Assembly: GCA_947311175.1 (NCBI GenBank)
Contig: CAMZKK010000263.1
Span: forward strand, 1-5,661
Direction of reading: 5' to 3'
DNA from: an uncultured Planctomycetota bacterium
GTDB taxonomy: Bacteria; Planctomycetota; SZUA-567; JAFGNG01
DNA: 5,661 nt
Positions 1 to 5,661 of the stretch are shown one piece after another. The notes below the pieces were generated by a model that made no database searches, was not told where the DNA came from, and saw only the letters and a list, made by a program, of their open reading frames with translations. Each line of letters begins with the position of its first letter. Position 1 is the stretch's first letter. Position numbers and translations under genes: made by a program.

Positions 1-98
1 CTATCGATGACCTCCGTCCCGTTTCTAAGTAATGCAACTGAGGTCTCATCGCAAGAGCTTTCGATACCAAGAATGAGTGATTTTTTGATTTTATTCAT
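1..98 (-). CDS. tsaD: TsaD, tRNA N6-adenosine threonylcarbamoyltransferase, N-terminal 32 codons only (runs off the left edge)
   Basis: TsaD (Gcp/Kae1/YgjD family) transfers the threonylcarbamoyl group from threonylcarbamoyl-AMP to A37 of ANN-decoding tRNAs, working with TsaB and TsaE in bacteria. Reading the minus strand from ATG at 98-96 gives MNKIKKSLILGIESSCDETS, followed by VALLRNGTEVID to the window edge. The block GIESSCDETSVA (residues 11-22) is the family's highly conserved N-terminal ASKHA-fold phosphate-1 region, normally found within the first 20 or so residues, so this is the true start. The catalytic metal-binding histidine motif lies beyond the window and cannot be checked. An AAGGA ribosome site sits 5 nt upstream and overlaps the preceding gene's stop codon. 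The gap between the two genes is only 9 bp, suggesting the same transcript. The identification rests on a short but very distinctive stretch. Confidence 0.93.
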   Translation of the reverse strand, partial: MNKIKKSLILGIESSCDETSVALLRNGTEVID

Positions 99-103
99 CT
101 TAA

Positions 104-108
104 TCCTT
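104..108 (-). promoter_or_regulatory. Ribosome binding site of tsaD, overlapping the upstream stop codon
   Basis: On the coding strand AAGGA lies 5 nt before the tsaD ATG at 98-96. Its first base is the last base of the TAA stop (110-108) of the upstream hydrolase-like gene. This arrangement fixes the tsaD start and is typical of translational coupling, in which ribosomes ending the upstream gene re-initiate at tsaD. Confidence 0.75.
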
Positions 109-2600
109 TATCTTAATTTTATTTTTGCAGCAATATCCGATTTAAAATTAGGTAATTTTATTTCAAGGATATTGTCGGTAATATTTGCATCTGTTGATAA
201 TATCTTGTTACCTGTCCATGTATTCCAGAATTCAATTTTATATTTTCCGTTATTAATATTTTTAATTATTAGCTGATAATCTTCATTTATGTAATCTATT
301 TTTTTTTGTAATGATTTGATGTCGTAAATCCAACAAAAAATATTTTTTCCATTTTTGCTGGCAATGGCAGCAACTTTTTTGTTTGTGTATCTTTTGGGTT
401 TGTCGGGTGTTGTTTTTGCAGAAAGGTCAATTATTGTTGGTCTTAGAATCTGGAAATTATTTACTCCACATCGTAAATCTTCACCTTGAATAAATTTTTG
501 AAAAGATTTGAAATGAAAATATAGCTTGGCACGGTCAATATGTTCAAACCACCAAAATAGCGGGGTGCCGGCTCCATTTAAAATCCAGGTTGTCCATAAC
601 CCGGAATGAAGATCTGCCTCTAAAAGCTCCCATGAGCCCCCATTCCAATCTCCTCCAAATTCGGTTATTATGCTCGGCTTTTTAAATCTTGCGGTAAATC
701 TATATGATTTTGTTAGCATATTGAGAAGTGTTTGTTTGCGAGGATGATAGGCGTCACATGCGACAAAATCCAGTTCTTTTAGATTGAACATCTTTGAGTC
801 TATTCTTCGATAATCTCCTGAATAATGGGTGGTTATTAAATGATTTTCATTATCTATATTTTTGATGTAATTACTCATCTCTTGATGCCACGCTCTAACA
901 CCATTCGAGGCATAGATATTTCTATGTCTGCCTTTGATATTGCCGATAAGATCAAGTTCACTCCAAAGTTCAAATGAAAAGATGTTTGTGCTATAACCCC
1001 ATCTACCAATGATGTAGCGGTATTGATTTTTAGAAATTAATTTTGCATTTTCATCAGTAAAAAACTGCTGGGGTATTTTGAGAAATCCTCTTCCGTCAGC
1101 ATTTTGATTGTATGGATTTAGATTCCATTCTGCATCTACTTGTGGGTGCATTGCAGCTTTGCCGTGATTGTCAATTACCAGCTGAATGTAGATGTTGTTT
1201 GCTTTGCATAATTCAATAAGTTTGTCTAATTTCCAAGCATTTTCAGTGTTATATCGCAGTAGTCCATAATATCCTTTCCATTGTTTAGTCCATTCAAGGG
1301 CAAGCCACCATGAACTCATCCAAACTTCTGCAAAATTTTCACCATTCATTGCCATCTTTGGAATGATGTCTTCGTATTTTTTAAATCCTTTGTCTATTGG
1401 TTTTGGTGCATCGGGTTTTATTGGTTTGAGGATTTTTCTCCAATCTCGTAAATCCCAAGGGCTACGGAAATTATGCCCAATGGGGTAAAAAAAATCTCCG
1501 TTTTGAAATTCAAAGAAACGATAGTCTTTTTTTGATACTCTAACAAATCCCTTATTCGATGAAGGCATCACATTGATTTCTTTTTTTTGACTAATGCTTC
1601 TTTCGATAGGAAATGAGTCATCTGCCGTAAATGGATTTACATATTTACTAGTTATAACATATGAGTATTTTCCTGCTATCGGGGGGGCAAATCTTATTTT
1701 GAAATAACCCTTACCGTATGGGGTGTAGCCATACTTAGAACCATTGTCTTTTCGCAAATAGTCTTGATAATAAAATGCAGGAACCGTGTATATTTTTTGG
1801 GTTTTTTCATGTTTGAATTGAGCGTAAATTTCTATTTCTGCTTGATTGAATGGATTGATAATATCTCGATTAATCGCAATATCGATTTCAAATTTTTCGT
1901 TTTTTTGGGGTTTCGTAGTGTGAATTTTTGTGATAGCTGTGCTTAGTTTATCATGGTAATTAATCGCCTTGACCTCAGTGGTTGAAATCTTTTCAATTAA
2001 AATATTCCCAACAAATTTATCACTTCCCCAAAAAGTAAAACCTATCCGTTCCATATTCGATAGCTGATATAAGCTAAATTTCCCCTGATGCCCTTTGGCT
2101 GAAAATAAACCAAAATCCTCGATAAGGTTAAATCTCAACTTGTTCCATTTCCCAGCTACAAGATTATTTGAAGATGGTTGCGTGTAAAAAATCCCATCCT
2201 TGTCTTTTAATAATATTGCAGCTTGAATCCTGCCGGTTGCAGTTTTTGGAACAAATGTGTTAATGGTGAGCTCCATTATAAGAGTTGGCTTTTTGTCAAG
2301 TTTTATGGAGTAATCAAGTATTAGCACATCTTTGTCTAACCAAATGGTTTTGGATAAAGGAAAATTAACAGGCAGAGAAAGTGCTTTTTTTGTGCTGCCT
2401 GCAATCTTTATGTCAACCGTTTTTAGCTTTTCATTATTACTATCTATCCACAAATTACCGAGTTTGTCCTTGGCAGAAAAATCTCTTACCCTTTGGTTGT
2501 ATTTGATATATTCCACCGCTTCTGCTGAAAACACATTGTTTGTGATGACAGCAAAGACAAAGGATATTATGAATGGAATAACAAATCTTCTACTTATCAA
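108..2600 (-). CDS. Secreted multidomain glycoside-hydrolase-like protein (DUF5060-like beta-sandwich plus clan GH-A-like TIM barrel)
   Basis: Probably an exported polysaccharide-active enzyme; substrate unknown. The TTG at 2600-2598 is preferred as start: GGAG lies 6 nt upstream and the protein then begins with a clean signal peptide (MISRRF, hydrophobic core VIPFIISFVFAVI, likely cleavage after FSA at residue 26). An in-frame ATG at 2630 adds 10 residues but has no visible ribosome site. In TTG numbering, residues about 40-210 are a beta-rich carbohydrate-binding-like region (WNKLRFNL, RIGFTFWG). About 235-345 resemble DUF5060, with the hallmark GYFKIRFAPPIAGKYSYV. About 350-710 look like a TIM barrel (FFYPIGHNFRSPWD, LVIDNHG). 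FSFELWSELD supplies a candidate acid/base at Glu548, and KPSIITEFGGDW a candidate nucleophile at Glu647. About 740-830 form a C-terminal beta-rich domain. The residue before the acid/base is Ser, not the usual clan GH-A Asn. The gene overlaps ilvD by 11 bp and lies 9 bp from tsaD. Architecture is assigned by eye; no family number is claimed. Confidence 0.72.
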   Translation of the reverse strand: MISRRFVIPFIISFVFAVITNNVFSAEAVEYIKYNQRVRDFSAKDKLGNLWIDSNNEKLKTVDIKIAGSTKKALSLPVNFPLSKTIWLDKDVLILDYSIKLDKKPTLIMELTINTFVPKTATGRIQAAILLKDKDGIFYTQPSSNNLVAGKWNKLRFNLIEDFGLFSAKGHQGKFSLYQLSNMERIGFTFWGSDKFVGNILIEKISTTEVKAINYHDKLSTAITKIHTTKPQKNEKFEIDIAINRDIINPFNQAEIEIYAQFKHEKTQKIYTVPAFYYQDYLRKDNGSKYGYTPYGKGYFKIRFAPPIAGKYSYVITSKYVNPFTADDSFPIERSISQKKEINVMPSSNKGFVRVSKKDYRFFEFQNGDFFYPIGHNFRSPWDLRDWRKILKPIKPDAPKPIDKGFKKYEDIIPKMAMNGENFAEVWMSSWWLALEWTKQWKGYYGLLRYNTENAWKLDKLIELCKANNIYIQLVIDNHGKAAMHPQVDAEWNLNPYNQNADGRGFLKIPQQFFTDENAKLISKNQYRYIIGRWGYSTNIFSFELWSELDLIGNIKGRHRNIYASNGVRAWHQEMSNYIKNIDNENHLITTHYSGDYRRIDSKMFNLKELDFVACDAYHPRKQTLLNMLTKSYRFTARFKKPSIITEFGGDWNGGSWELLEADLHSGLWTTWILNGAGTPLFWWFEHIDRAKLYFHFKSFQKFIQGEDLRCGVNNFQILRPTIIDLSAKTTPDKPKRYTNKKVAAIASKNGKNIFCWIYDIKSLQKKIDYINEDYQLIIKNINNGKYKIEFWNTWTGNKILSTDANITDNILEIKLPNFKSDIAAKIKLR
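2523..2600 (-). other. Signal peptide coding segment of the hydrolase-like protein
   Basis: From the TTG start the first 26 codons give a short positively charged segment (MISRRF), a long hydrophobic stretch (VIPFIISFVFAVI) and a small-residue cleavage region ending NNVFSA before EAVE. Ser25-Ala26 fits a type I signal peptidase site. No lipobox cysteine is present, so a soluble periplasmic or secreted product is inferred rather than a lipoprotein. The cleavage position is a by-eye estimate. Confidence 0.7.
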
Positions 2601-4341
2601 AAACAGCTCCGGTATCCGCAGAGGTAACATGGTCGGCGTATCTAGCCAACCATCCTCTTGTTACTTTTGGTTTTCTGGTTTTTAATGTTTTCATTCGTTT
2701 GCTAAATTCGGCTTTATCTATTTTTAAATCCATTTTACCAGAGGCTGCATCAATTGCTATGGTATCGCCTTCTTTGATGATTGCAATTGGACCACCCGCC
2801 GCAGCTTCTGGTGAAATATGTCCAATACATAGACCACGAGTTCCACCGCTAAATCTACCATCAGTAATCAACGCAGCCCTTATTCCAGCTCCTTTTAGGG
2901 CAGCGGTTGGGGATAACATTTCTTGCATTCCCGGACCTCCCTTTGGTCCTTCATAGCGAATTACTACGACATCACCATCTTTGACCTTGCCTTTAAGGAT
3001 TCCGGATAAAGCACCTTCTTGTGATTCAAAGATGACTGCCGGTCCTTCAAACTGCATCATGTCGTCTTCTACTCCCGCAGTTTTTACTACTGAGCCTTTT
3101 GGTGCAATATTACCAAAGAGAACGGCGAGTCCACCTTCTTTACTAAATGGTTTTTTCGCAGTTCTTATTACATCGCCATCAGGATTTTGGGCAGACTTTA
3201 TCATATCCCCAATTTTTCCGGTAACAGTATTTGCTTTTAAATCAAATCCAGCCTTAGTCTTCTTGGCAATTTCTTTTATCAATGCTGCAATACCACCGGC
3301 AGTGTGCAAATCTTCCATGTGGACATCTGGCCTGCTTGGACTAATCTTTGAGATGCATGGTGTATTTTTTGAGATTTTTGTAAGTTCTTTGATGTTATAT
3401 TTTATTCTTGCTTCTGATGCTAGGGCAAGGGTGTGAAGGACGGTATTCGTTGAGCCACCCATTGCCATATCTATAATGAATGCATTATCAATAGATTTTT
3501 TAGTGACTATATCGAGTGGTTTAATTCCTTTTTCAATACATTTTTTTAGAGTCTTACCAGCATCTTTGACTAATTTAATTCGGGCAGGATTGACCTTGGT
3601 TTTCGTCTTCTTTTTGTCGGCCCATACTTCAGCTGTAACTGTGCCATTACCGGGCAAAGCAAGTCCTACCACCTCGCCAATACAGTTCATTGAATTAGCA
3701 GTAAACATTCCTGAACATGAACCACACCCCGGACAAGCCTTTTCGCATAAAGAATTAAGCTTATTTAATGACATCTTGCCAACCGAATTTTCGCCAACTC
3801 CTTCAAAAATGGTTATCAAATCAGATTTATCTTTCCCTGCCAACATTGGGCCACCAGAGACATAGACTGACGGGATATTTATTCTCACCATTGCATTATA
3901 CATCGCCGGCACAATCTTGTCGCAATTGCCAATTCCAATCCAACCGTCACACGGGTGAGCAGAAAGAATAGTCTCTATTTGGTCGGTTATAAGCTCTCGG
4001 CTTGCCAATGAATATTTCATCCCAAAGTGTCCCATTGCAATTCCATCACAAACTGCACCACCAATATTTGCATACCAAACATTAAAACCAAGTCGTTCTA
4101 ATTCTTTTTTTAAAACTTTCCCAAGATATTCAAGCCCGGCATGTCCGGGGATTTGATTGGTGTATGAATTGATAATGGTGACGAATGGTTTGGATTTAGC
4201 TTTTATGTTTTTTATAACACCGGCTGCCTTAATCAATGATGCTGCCGGGAGCATATGGGCACCTGTCGATACAATCTTACTGCCTTGTTTCCGAACATTT
4301 TCTACTCCATCATTGATGAAGTGTTTATCTTTTTTTGCCAT
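2590..4341 (-). CDS. ilvD: Dihydroxy-acid dehydratase IlvD
   Basis: Cytoplasmic Fe-S enzyme that dehydrates 2,3-dihydroxy-isovalerate and 2,3-dihydroxy-3-methylvalerate to the 2-keto acids leading to valine/leucine and isoleucine. At 583 residues it is in the normal family range (roughly 550-615) and appears complete. Seen motifs: VCDGIAMGH (97-105; Asp99 is the expected Mg ligand), GNCDKIVP (138-145; Cys140 cluster ligand, Asp141 and Lys142 expected at the metal site), ACPGCGSCSGMFTANSMN (202-219), DMAMGGSTNTVLH (291-303), RYEGPKGGPGMQEML (462-476) and TDGRFSGGTRG (493-503), where Ser498 is the expected catalytic base. It carries IPGHAGL and CPxCGSC, as in the E. coli-type enzyme, not the NPCNxHL type, so a [4Fe-4S] form is inferred. 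The ATG at 4341-4339 has AGGAG 8 nt upstream. No ilvB, ilvC or leu genes are adjacent. Its last codons overlap the next gene by 11 bp. Edda/Edd-like sugar-acid dehydratases are homologous, but these motifs favour IlvD. Confidence 0.95.
   Translation of the reverse strand: MAKKDKHFINDGVENVRKQGSKIVSTGAHMLPAASLIKAAGVIKNIKAKSKPFVTIINSYTNQIPGHAGLEYLGKVLKKELERLGFNVWYANIGGAVCDGIAMGHFGMKYSLASRELITDQIETILSAHPCDGWIGIGNCDKIVPAMYNAMVRINIPSVYVSGGPMLAGKDKSDLITIFEGVGENSVGKMSLNKLNSLCEKACPGCGSCSGMFTANSMNCIGEVVGLALPGNGTVTAEVWADKKKTKTKVNPARIKLVKDAGKTLKKCIEKGIKPLDIVTKKSIDNAFIIDMAMGGSTNTVLHTLALASEARIKYNIKELTKISKNTPCISKISPSRPDVHMEDLHTAGGIAALIKEIAKKTKAGFDLKANTVTGKIGDMIKSAQNPDGDVIRTAKKPFSKEGGLAVLFGNIAPKGSVVKTAGVEDDMMQFEGPAVIFESQEGALSGILKGKVKDGDVVVIRYEGPKGGPGMQEMLSPTAALKGAGIRAALITDGRFSGGTRGLCIGHISPEAAAGGPIAIIKEGDTIAIDAASGKMDLKIDKAEFSKRMKTLKTRKPKVTRGWLARYADHVTSADTGAVFDK
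2607..2610 (-). promoter_or_regulatory. Ribosome binding site that favours the TTG start of the hydrolase-like gene
   Basis: GGAG on the coding strand lies 6 nt upstream of the TTG at 2600-2598, inside the last codons of ilvD. The longer alternative start, ATG at 2630-2628, is preceded by GGCTAGATACGCCGACC, which has no purine-rich ribosome site. The site therefore argues for the TTG and for coupling to ilvD translation. Confidence 0.6.
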
Positions 4342-4386
4342 TGGTATTCTCCTAATAAAGTTATGATTTTGAATTTCAACTAAAAA
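4342..4386 (-). other. queE-ilvD intergenic spacer (45 bp), no terminator seen
   Basis: This is the longest gene-free stretch in the window. It holds the ilvD ribosome site and an 11-bp interrupted palindrome, TTGAA-A-TTCAA on the coding strand (4369-4379). No GC-rich hairpin followed by a T-run is present, so a factor-independent terminator is not supported. No convincing -35/-10 pair was found. The queE and ilvD messages are therefore most simply read as one transcript. Confidence 0.5.
4349..4353 (-). promoter_or_regulatory. Strong ribosome binding site of ilvD
   Basis: AGGAG on the coding strand lies 7 nt before the ilvD ATG at 4341-4339. It is the best Shine-Dalgarno match in the window and lies inside the only real intergenic gap (4342-4386). 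It suggests ilvD is translated independently, unlike its two overlapping neighbours. Confidence 0.8.
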
Positions 4387-5046
4387 TTAAACTCCTCTTT
4401 CATTGTTTTGCCAAATAATTTTGTGTAATTGAACCTGTAGTCTTACCTCCAAATTATCCGCAAGAATCCATTCCGAAAGTTTTTTTAAATCTAAACATCC
4501 TTCTACCGCTCCCATTAATATTTTTGCCTTTTGAGTTAGGTTGTGTTTCTTTATTAATTCTTTGCACCAAGTATAATCATTTTGATTGCCAATTACAAAT
4601 TTTACTTGATCGGATAGACGCAGTAATTCGATATTTTCTATCCTGAATTTTTCCACCTCGCCGGAAGAAGGGGATTTAATATCCATTATTCTTATAGCAG
4701 GGGGTTCTACCATTGAAATATCAATACTTCCATTTGTCTCGACAATGACAGTCTTTTTTTGTTTAGTTAAGGCATTGATTAACAGCTTGCAATTTTTCTG
4801 TAATAATGGCTCACCACCGGTAATGCAGATTAAGTTGACTTTGCTATCGTTTGCTTGTTGTATTAAATTGTCAATGGTTAATTCTCTTCCCTCTTCGGTG
4901 ATTGCATATTTTGTATCGCACCATTTACATCTAAGGTTGCACTTTGTGAGCCTGATAAAAAAACAAGGTATCCCGACAAATGAACTCTCGCCTTGAATAC
5001 TTTTGAATGTCTCACATATCTGCAAGGTTTTGTTTATTGTTTGCAA
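4387..5046 (-). CDS. queE: 7-carboxy-7-deazaguanine synthase QueE (radical SAM)
   Basis: QueE converts 6-carboxy-5,6,7,8-tetrahydropterin to 7-carboxy-7-deazaguanine, the ring-contraction step toward preQ0, queuosine and other 7-deazaguanines, using SAM, a [4Fe-4S] cluster and Mg2+. The 219-residue length fits the family (about 200-240). Seen: ETFKSIQGES (12-21), the family's N-terminal signature; CNLRCKWCDTKYA with the cluster cysteines Cys36, Cys40 and Cys43 in CX3CX2C spacing; ITGGEPLLQ (75-83), the SAM-binding GGEP motif; VETNGS (102-107); and VRLQVQLHKIIW (201-212), typical of the QueE C-terminus. The start is taken as TTG at 5046-5044, with GAGG about 10 nt upstream, overlapping the lpxK stop region by 13 bp. 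A second TTG at 5025-5023 would give MQICETFKSIQGE, closer to typical QueE N-termini, but it lacks a ribosome site. No queC, queD or queF is visible. Confidence 0.93.
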   Translation of the reverse strand: MQTINKTLQICETFKSIQGESSFVGIPCFFIRLTKCNLRCKWCDTKYAITEEGRELTIDNLIQQANDSKVNLICITGGEPLLQKNCKLLINALTKQKKTVIVETNGSIDISMVEPPAIRIMDIKSPSSGEVEKFRIENIELLRLSDQVKFVIGNQNDYTWCKELIKKHNLTQKAKILMGAVEGCLDLKKLSEWILADNLEVRLQVQLHKIIWQNNERGV

Positions 5047-5661
5047 TCTTTTATTACCTCATCAATGGATTGGATAAGTATATCTTCATTTTCGGATATC
5101 TCAAAATCAATAGCTAAATAATATGTTTTGATCATTTTTAACAAATCTTTGAATAATCGCAATTTAACAATGTCTTTTTCTGTGGTTAAGATGGCTGTGT
5201 CTTGCGGTTGTTTGATTTTATTCAATATCATTTTTATATCTTCGGCGGTATAGTTGTGATGATCGGCAAAAGGAAATTCATCGATAATCTCAATATTATA
5301 ATTTGTTGCGGTATTTCTAAATGCCTTTGGCGTGGCAATGGAGGATATAAGAAAAATCTTTTTATCAGCAATGTCTTTATCGAGGACAATGTTGCCATCA
5401 ATATCTTTGATTGATGAGGCTTTATGGTTTGCCTTCATTATTTTGATTTTGCTATTGATTGATTTGATTTGTTGAATAAATTTATCCAATTCGATTTTAT
5501 TTGATTTGGTAAAGATTGCAATGTCGGCACGGCGTATTCCTAATAATGGTTCTCGCATCATTCCTGCCGGCAATACCCTGCTTCCGCCAAAAGGACAGTT
5601 TGAGTCAAGTAAGACAATGTCAAGGTCTCTGCTGACTGCTTGATGTTGAAAACCATCATCA
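5034..5661 (-). CDS. lpxK: Tetraacyldisaccharide 4'-kinase LpxK, C-terminal 208 residues (N-terminus outside the window)
   Basis: LpxK phosphorylates the 4' position of the lipid A disaccharide-1-phosphate to make lipid IVA, acting at the cytoplasmic face of the inner membrane. The frame is open from codon GAT at 5660-5658 to TAA at 5036-5034, so the gene enters from the right edge. Seen from the edge inward: DDGFQHQAVSRDLDIVLLD, containing the DDGFQH family signature; CPFGGSRVLPAGMMREPL, matching the family's PFG...LPAG.LREP block; FPFADHHNYTAEDI; and TTEKDIVKL, matching the usual TTEKDAVKL. Full-length LpxK is about 320-350 residues, so roughly the first 120-140, including the Walker A P-loop, are missing from view. 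No start inside the window should be used, because the conserved motif begins at the very edge. The C-terminus overlaps queE by 13 bp. Confidence 0.95.
   Translation of the reverse strand, partial: DDGFQHQAVSRDLDIVLLDSNCPFGGSRVLPAGMMREPLLGIRRADIAIFTKSNKIELDKFIQQIKSINSKIKIMKANHKASSIKDIDGNIVLDKDIADKKIFLISSIATPKAFRNTATNYNIEIIDEFPFADHHNYTAEDIKMILNKIKQPQDTAILTTEKDIVKLRLFKDLLKMIKTYYLAIDFEISENEDILIQSIDEVIKDCKQ
5057..5060 (-). promoter_or_regulatory. Ribosome binding site of queE inside the lpxK 3' end
   Basis: GAGG (extended GAGGT) on the coding strand lies 10 nt (9 nt counting the T) before the TTG at 5046-5044. No ATG or GTG occurs in frame nearby, so this site supports the TTG as the initiator and points to coupling of queE with lpxK. 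Confidence 0.55.

Noticed and set aside
7..276. Plus-strand open frame with hydrophobic, membrane-like segments at the left edge
   Set aside because: It runs antisense to the conserved tsaD start and the end of the hydrolase gene. The hydrophobicity comes from the T-rich complement of A-rich lysine/asparagine codons.
108..2600. Horizontal transfer of the hydrolase-like gene indicated by base composition
   Set aside because: Sampled 60-bp lines vary from about 28% to 47% G+C in this gene and about 27% to 55% in ilvD, so no clear compositional break can be claimed by eye. No flanking repeats or transposase remnants were seen.
2332..2685. Plus-strand open frame across the ilvD/hydrolase junction
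   Set aside because: It is antisense to two well supported genes, and its hydrophobic stretch mirrors the signal peptide region on the other strand; no independent evidence for a protein.
2981..3436. Plus-strand open frame of about 150 codons opposite ilvD (and similar ones at 2699-2956, 3476-3865 and 4157-4366)
   Set aside because: They lie entirely antisense to strongly conserved IlvD coding sequence, have no recognisable motifs or ribosome sites, and are best explained as shadows of ilvD codon use.
4369..4379. Interrupted palindrome TTGAA-A-TTCAA upstream of ilvD as a possible operator or terminator
   Set aside because: It is only 5 bp per arm, AT-rich, without a following T-run, and of a size expected by chance in such DNA.
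5034..5573. A complete short gene starting at the TTG at 5573 within lpxK
   Set aside because: The same frame stays open to the window edge and encodes the diagnostic DDGFQH motif upstream, so this is an internal leucine codon of a truncated lpxK, not a start.
1..5661. CRISPR array, tRNA or rRNA gene, insertion sequence, toxin-antitoxin or defence system
   Set aside because: No regularly spaced repeats, cloverleaf-like segments, terminal inverted repeats or suitable small gene pairs were found; almost every base belongs to one of the five minus-strand genes.

Overview
The window is a tightly packed, single-direction gene block. All five genes lie on the minus strand and are read from the right edge to the left: lpxK (5' part outside the window), queE, ilvD, a large secreted glycoside-hydrolase-like gene, and tsaD (only the first 32 codons inside the window). 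Adjacent genes overlap by 13 bp (lpxK/queE) and 11 bp (ilvD/hydrolase), or are separated by 45 bp (queE/ilvD) and 9 bp (hydrolase/tsaD). No promoter, terminator, RNA gene, mobile element, CRISPR array or long repeat was found. No gene-free stretch exceeds 45 bp. The layout suggests one polycistronic unit with translational coupling.

The organism is a diderm (Gram-negative type) bacterium, because LpxK belongs to lipid A synthesis. The DNA is AT-rich, with many A/T runs, and two of the four start codons inside the window appear to be TTG. A signal-peptide-bearing, multidomain DUF5060-like/clan GH-A-like protein is the kind of gene common in Planctomycetota, Verrucomicrobiota, Lentisphaerota and related uncultured lineages. 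The window cannot fix the taxon; that suggestion is a low-confidence inference.

Region by region. 5034-5661 holds the C-terminal 208 residues of LpxK, the lipid A disaccharide 4'-kinase. 4387-5046 holds QueE, the radical-SAM 7-carboxy-7-deazaguanine synthase of queuosine precursor synthesis. 2590-4341 holds IlvD, dihydroxy-acid dehydratase of branched-chain amino acid synthesis. 108-2600 holds an exported protein of about 830 residues with a carbohydrate-binding-like N-terminal beta-rich region, a DUF5060-like beta-sandwich, a TIM-barrel-like hydrolase region and a C-terminal beta-rich domain. 1-98 holds the start of TsaD, which makes the t6A37 tRNA modification.

The genes do not form one pathway. 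Four are housekeeping genes from different pathways: envelope, tRNA wobble modification, amino acid synthesis and tRNA position-37 modification. The accessory-looking member is the secreted hydrolase-like protein inserted between ilvD and tsaD, and it is the most interesting object here. No evidence for a wholly new defence, mobile or regulatory system was found.
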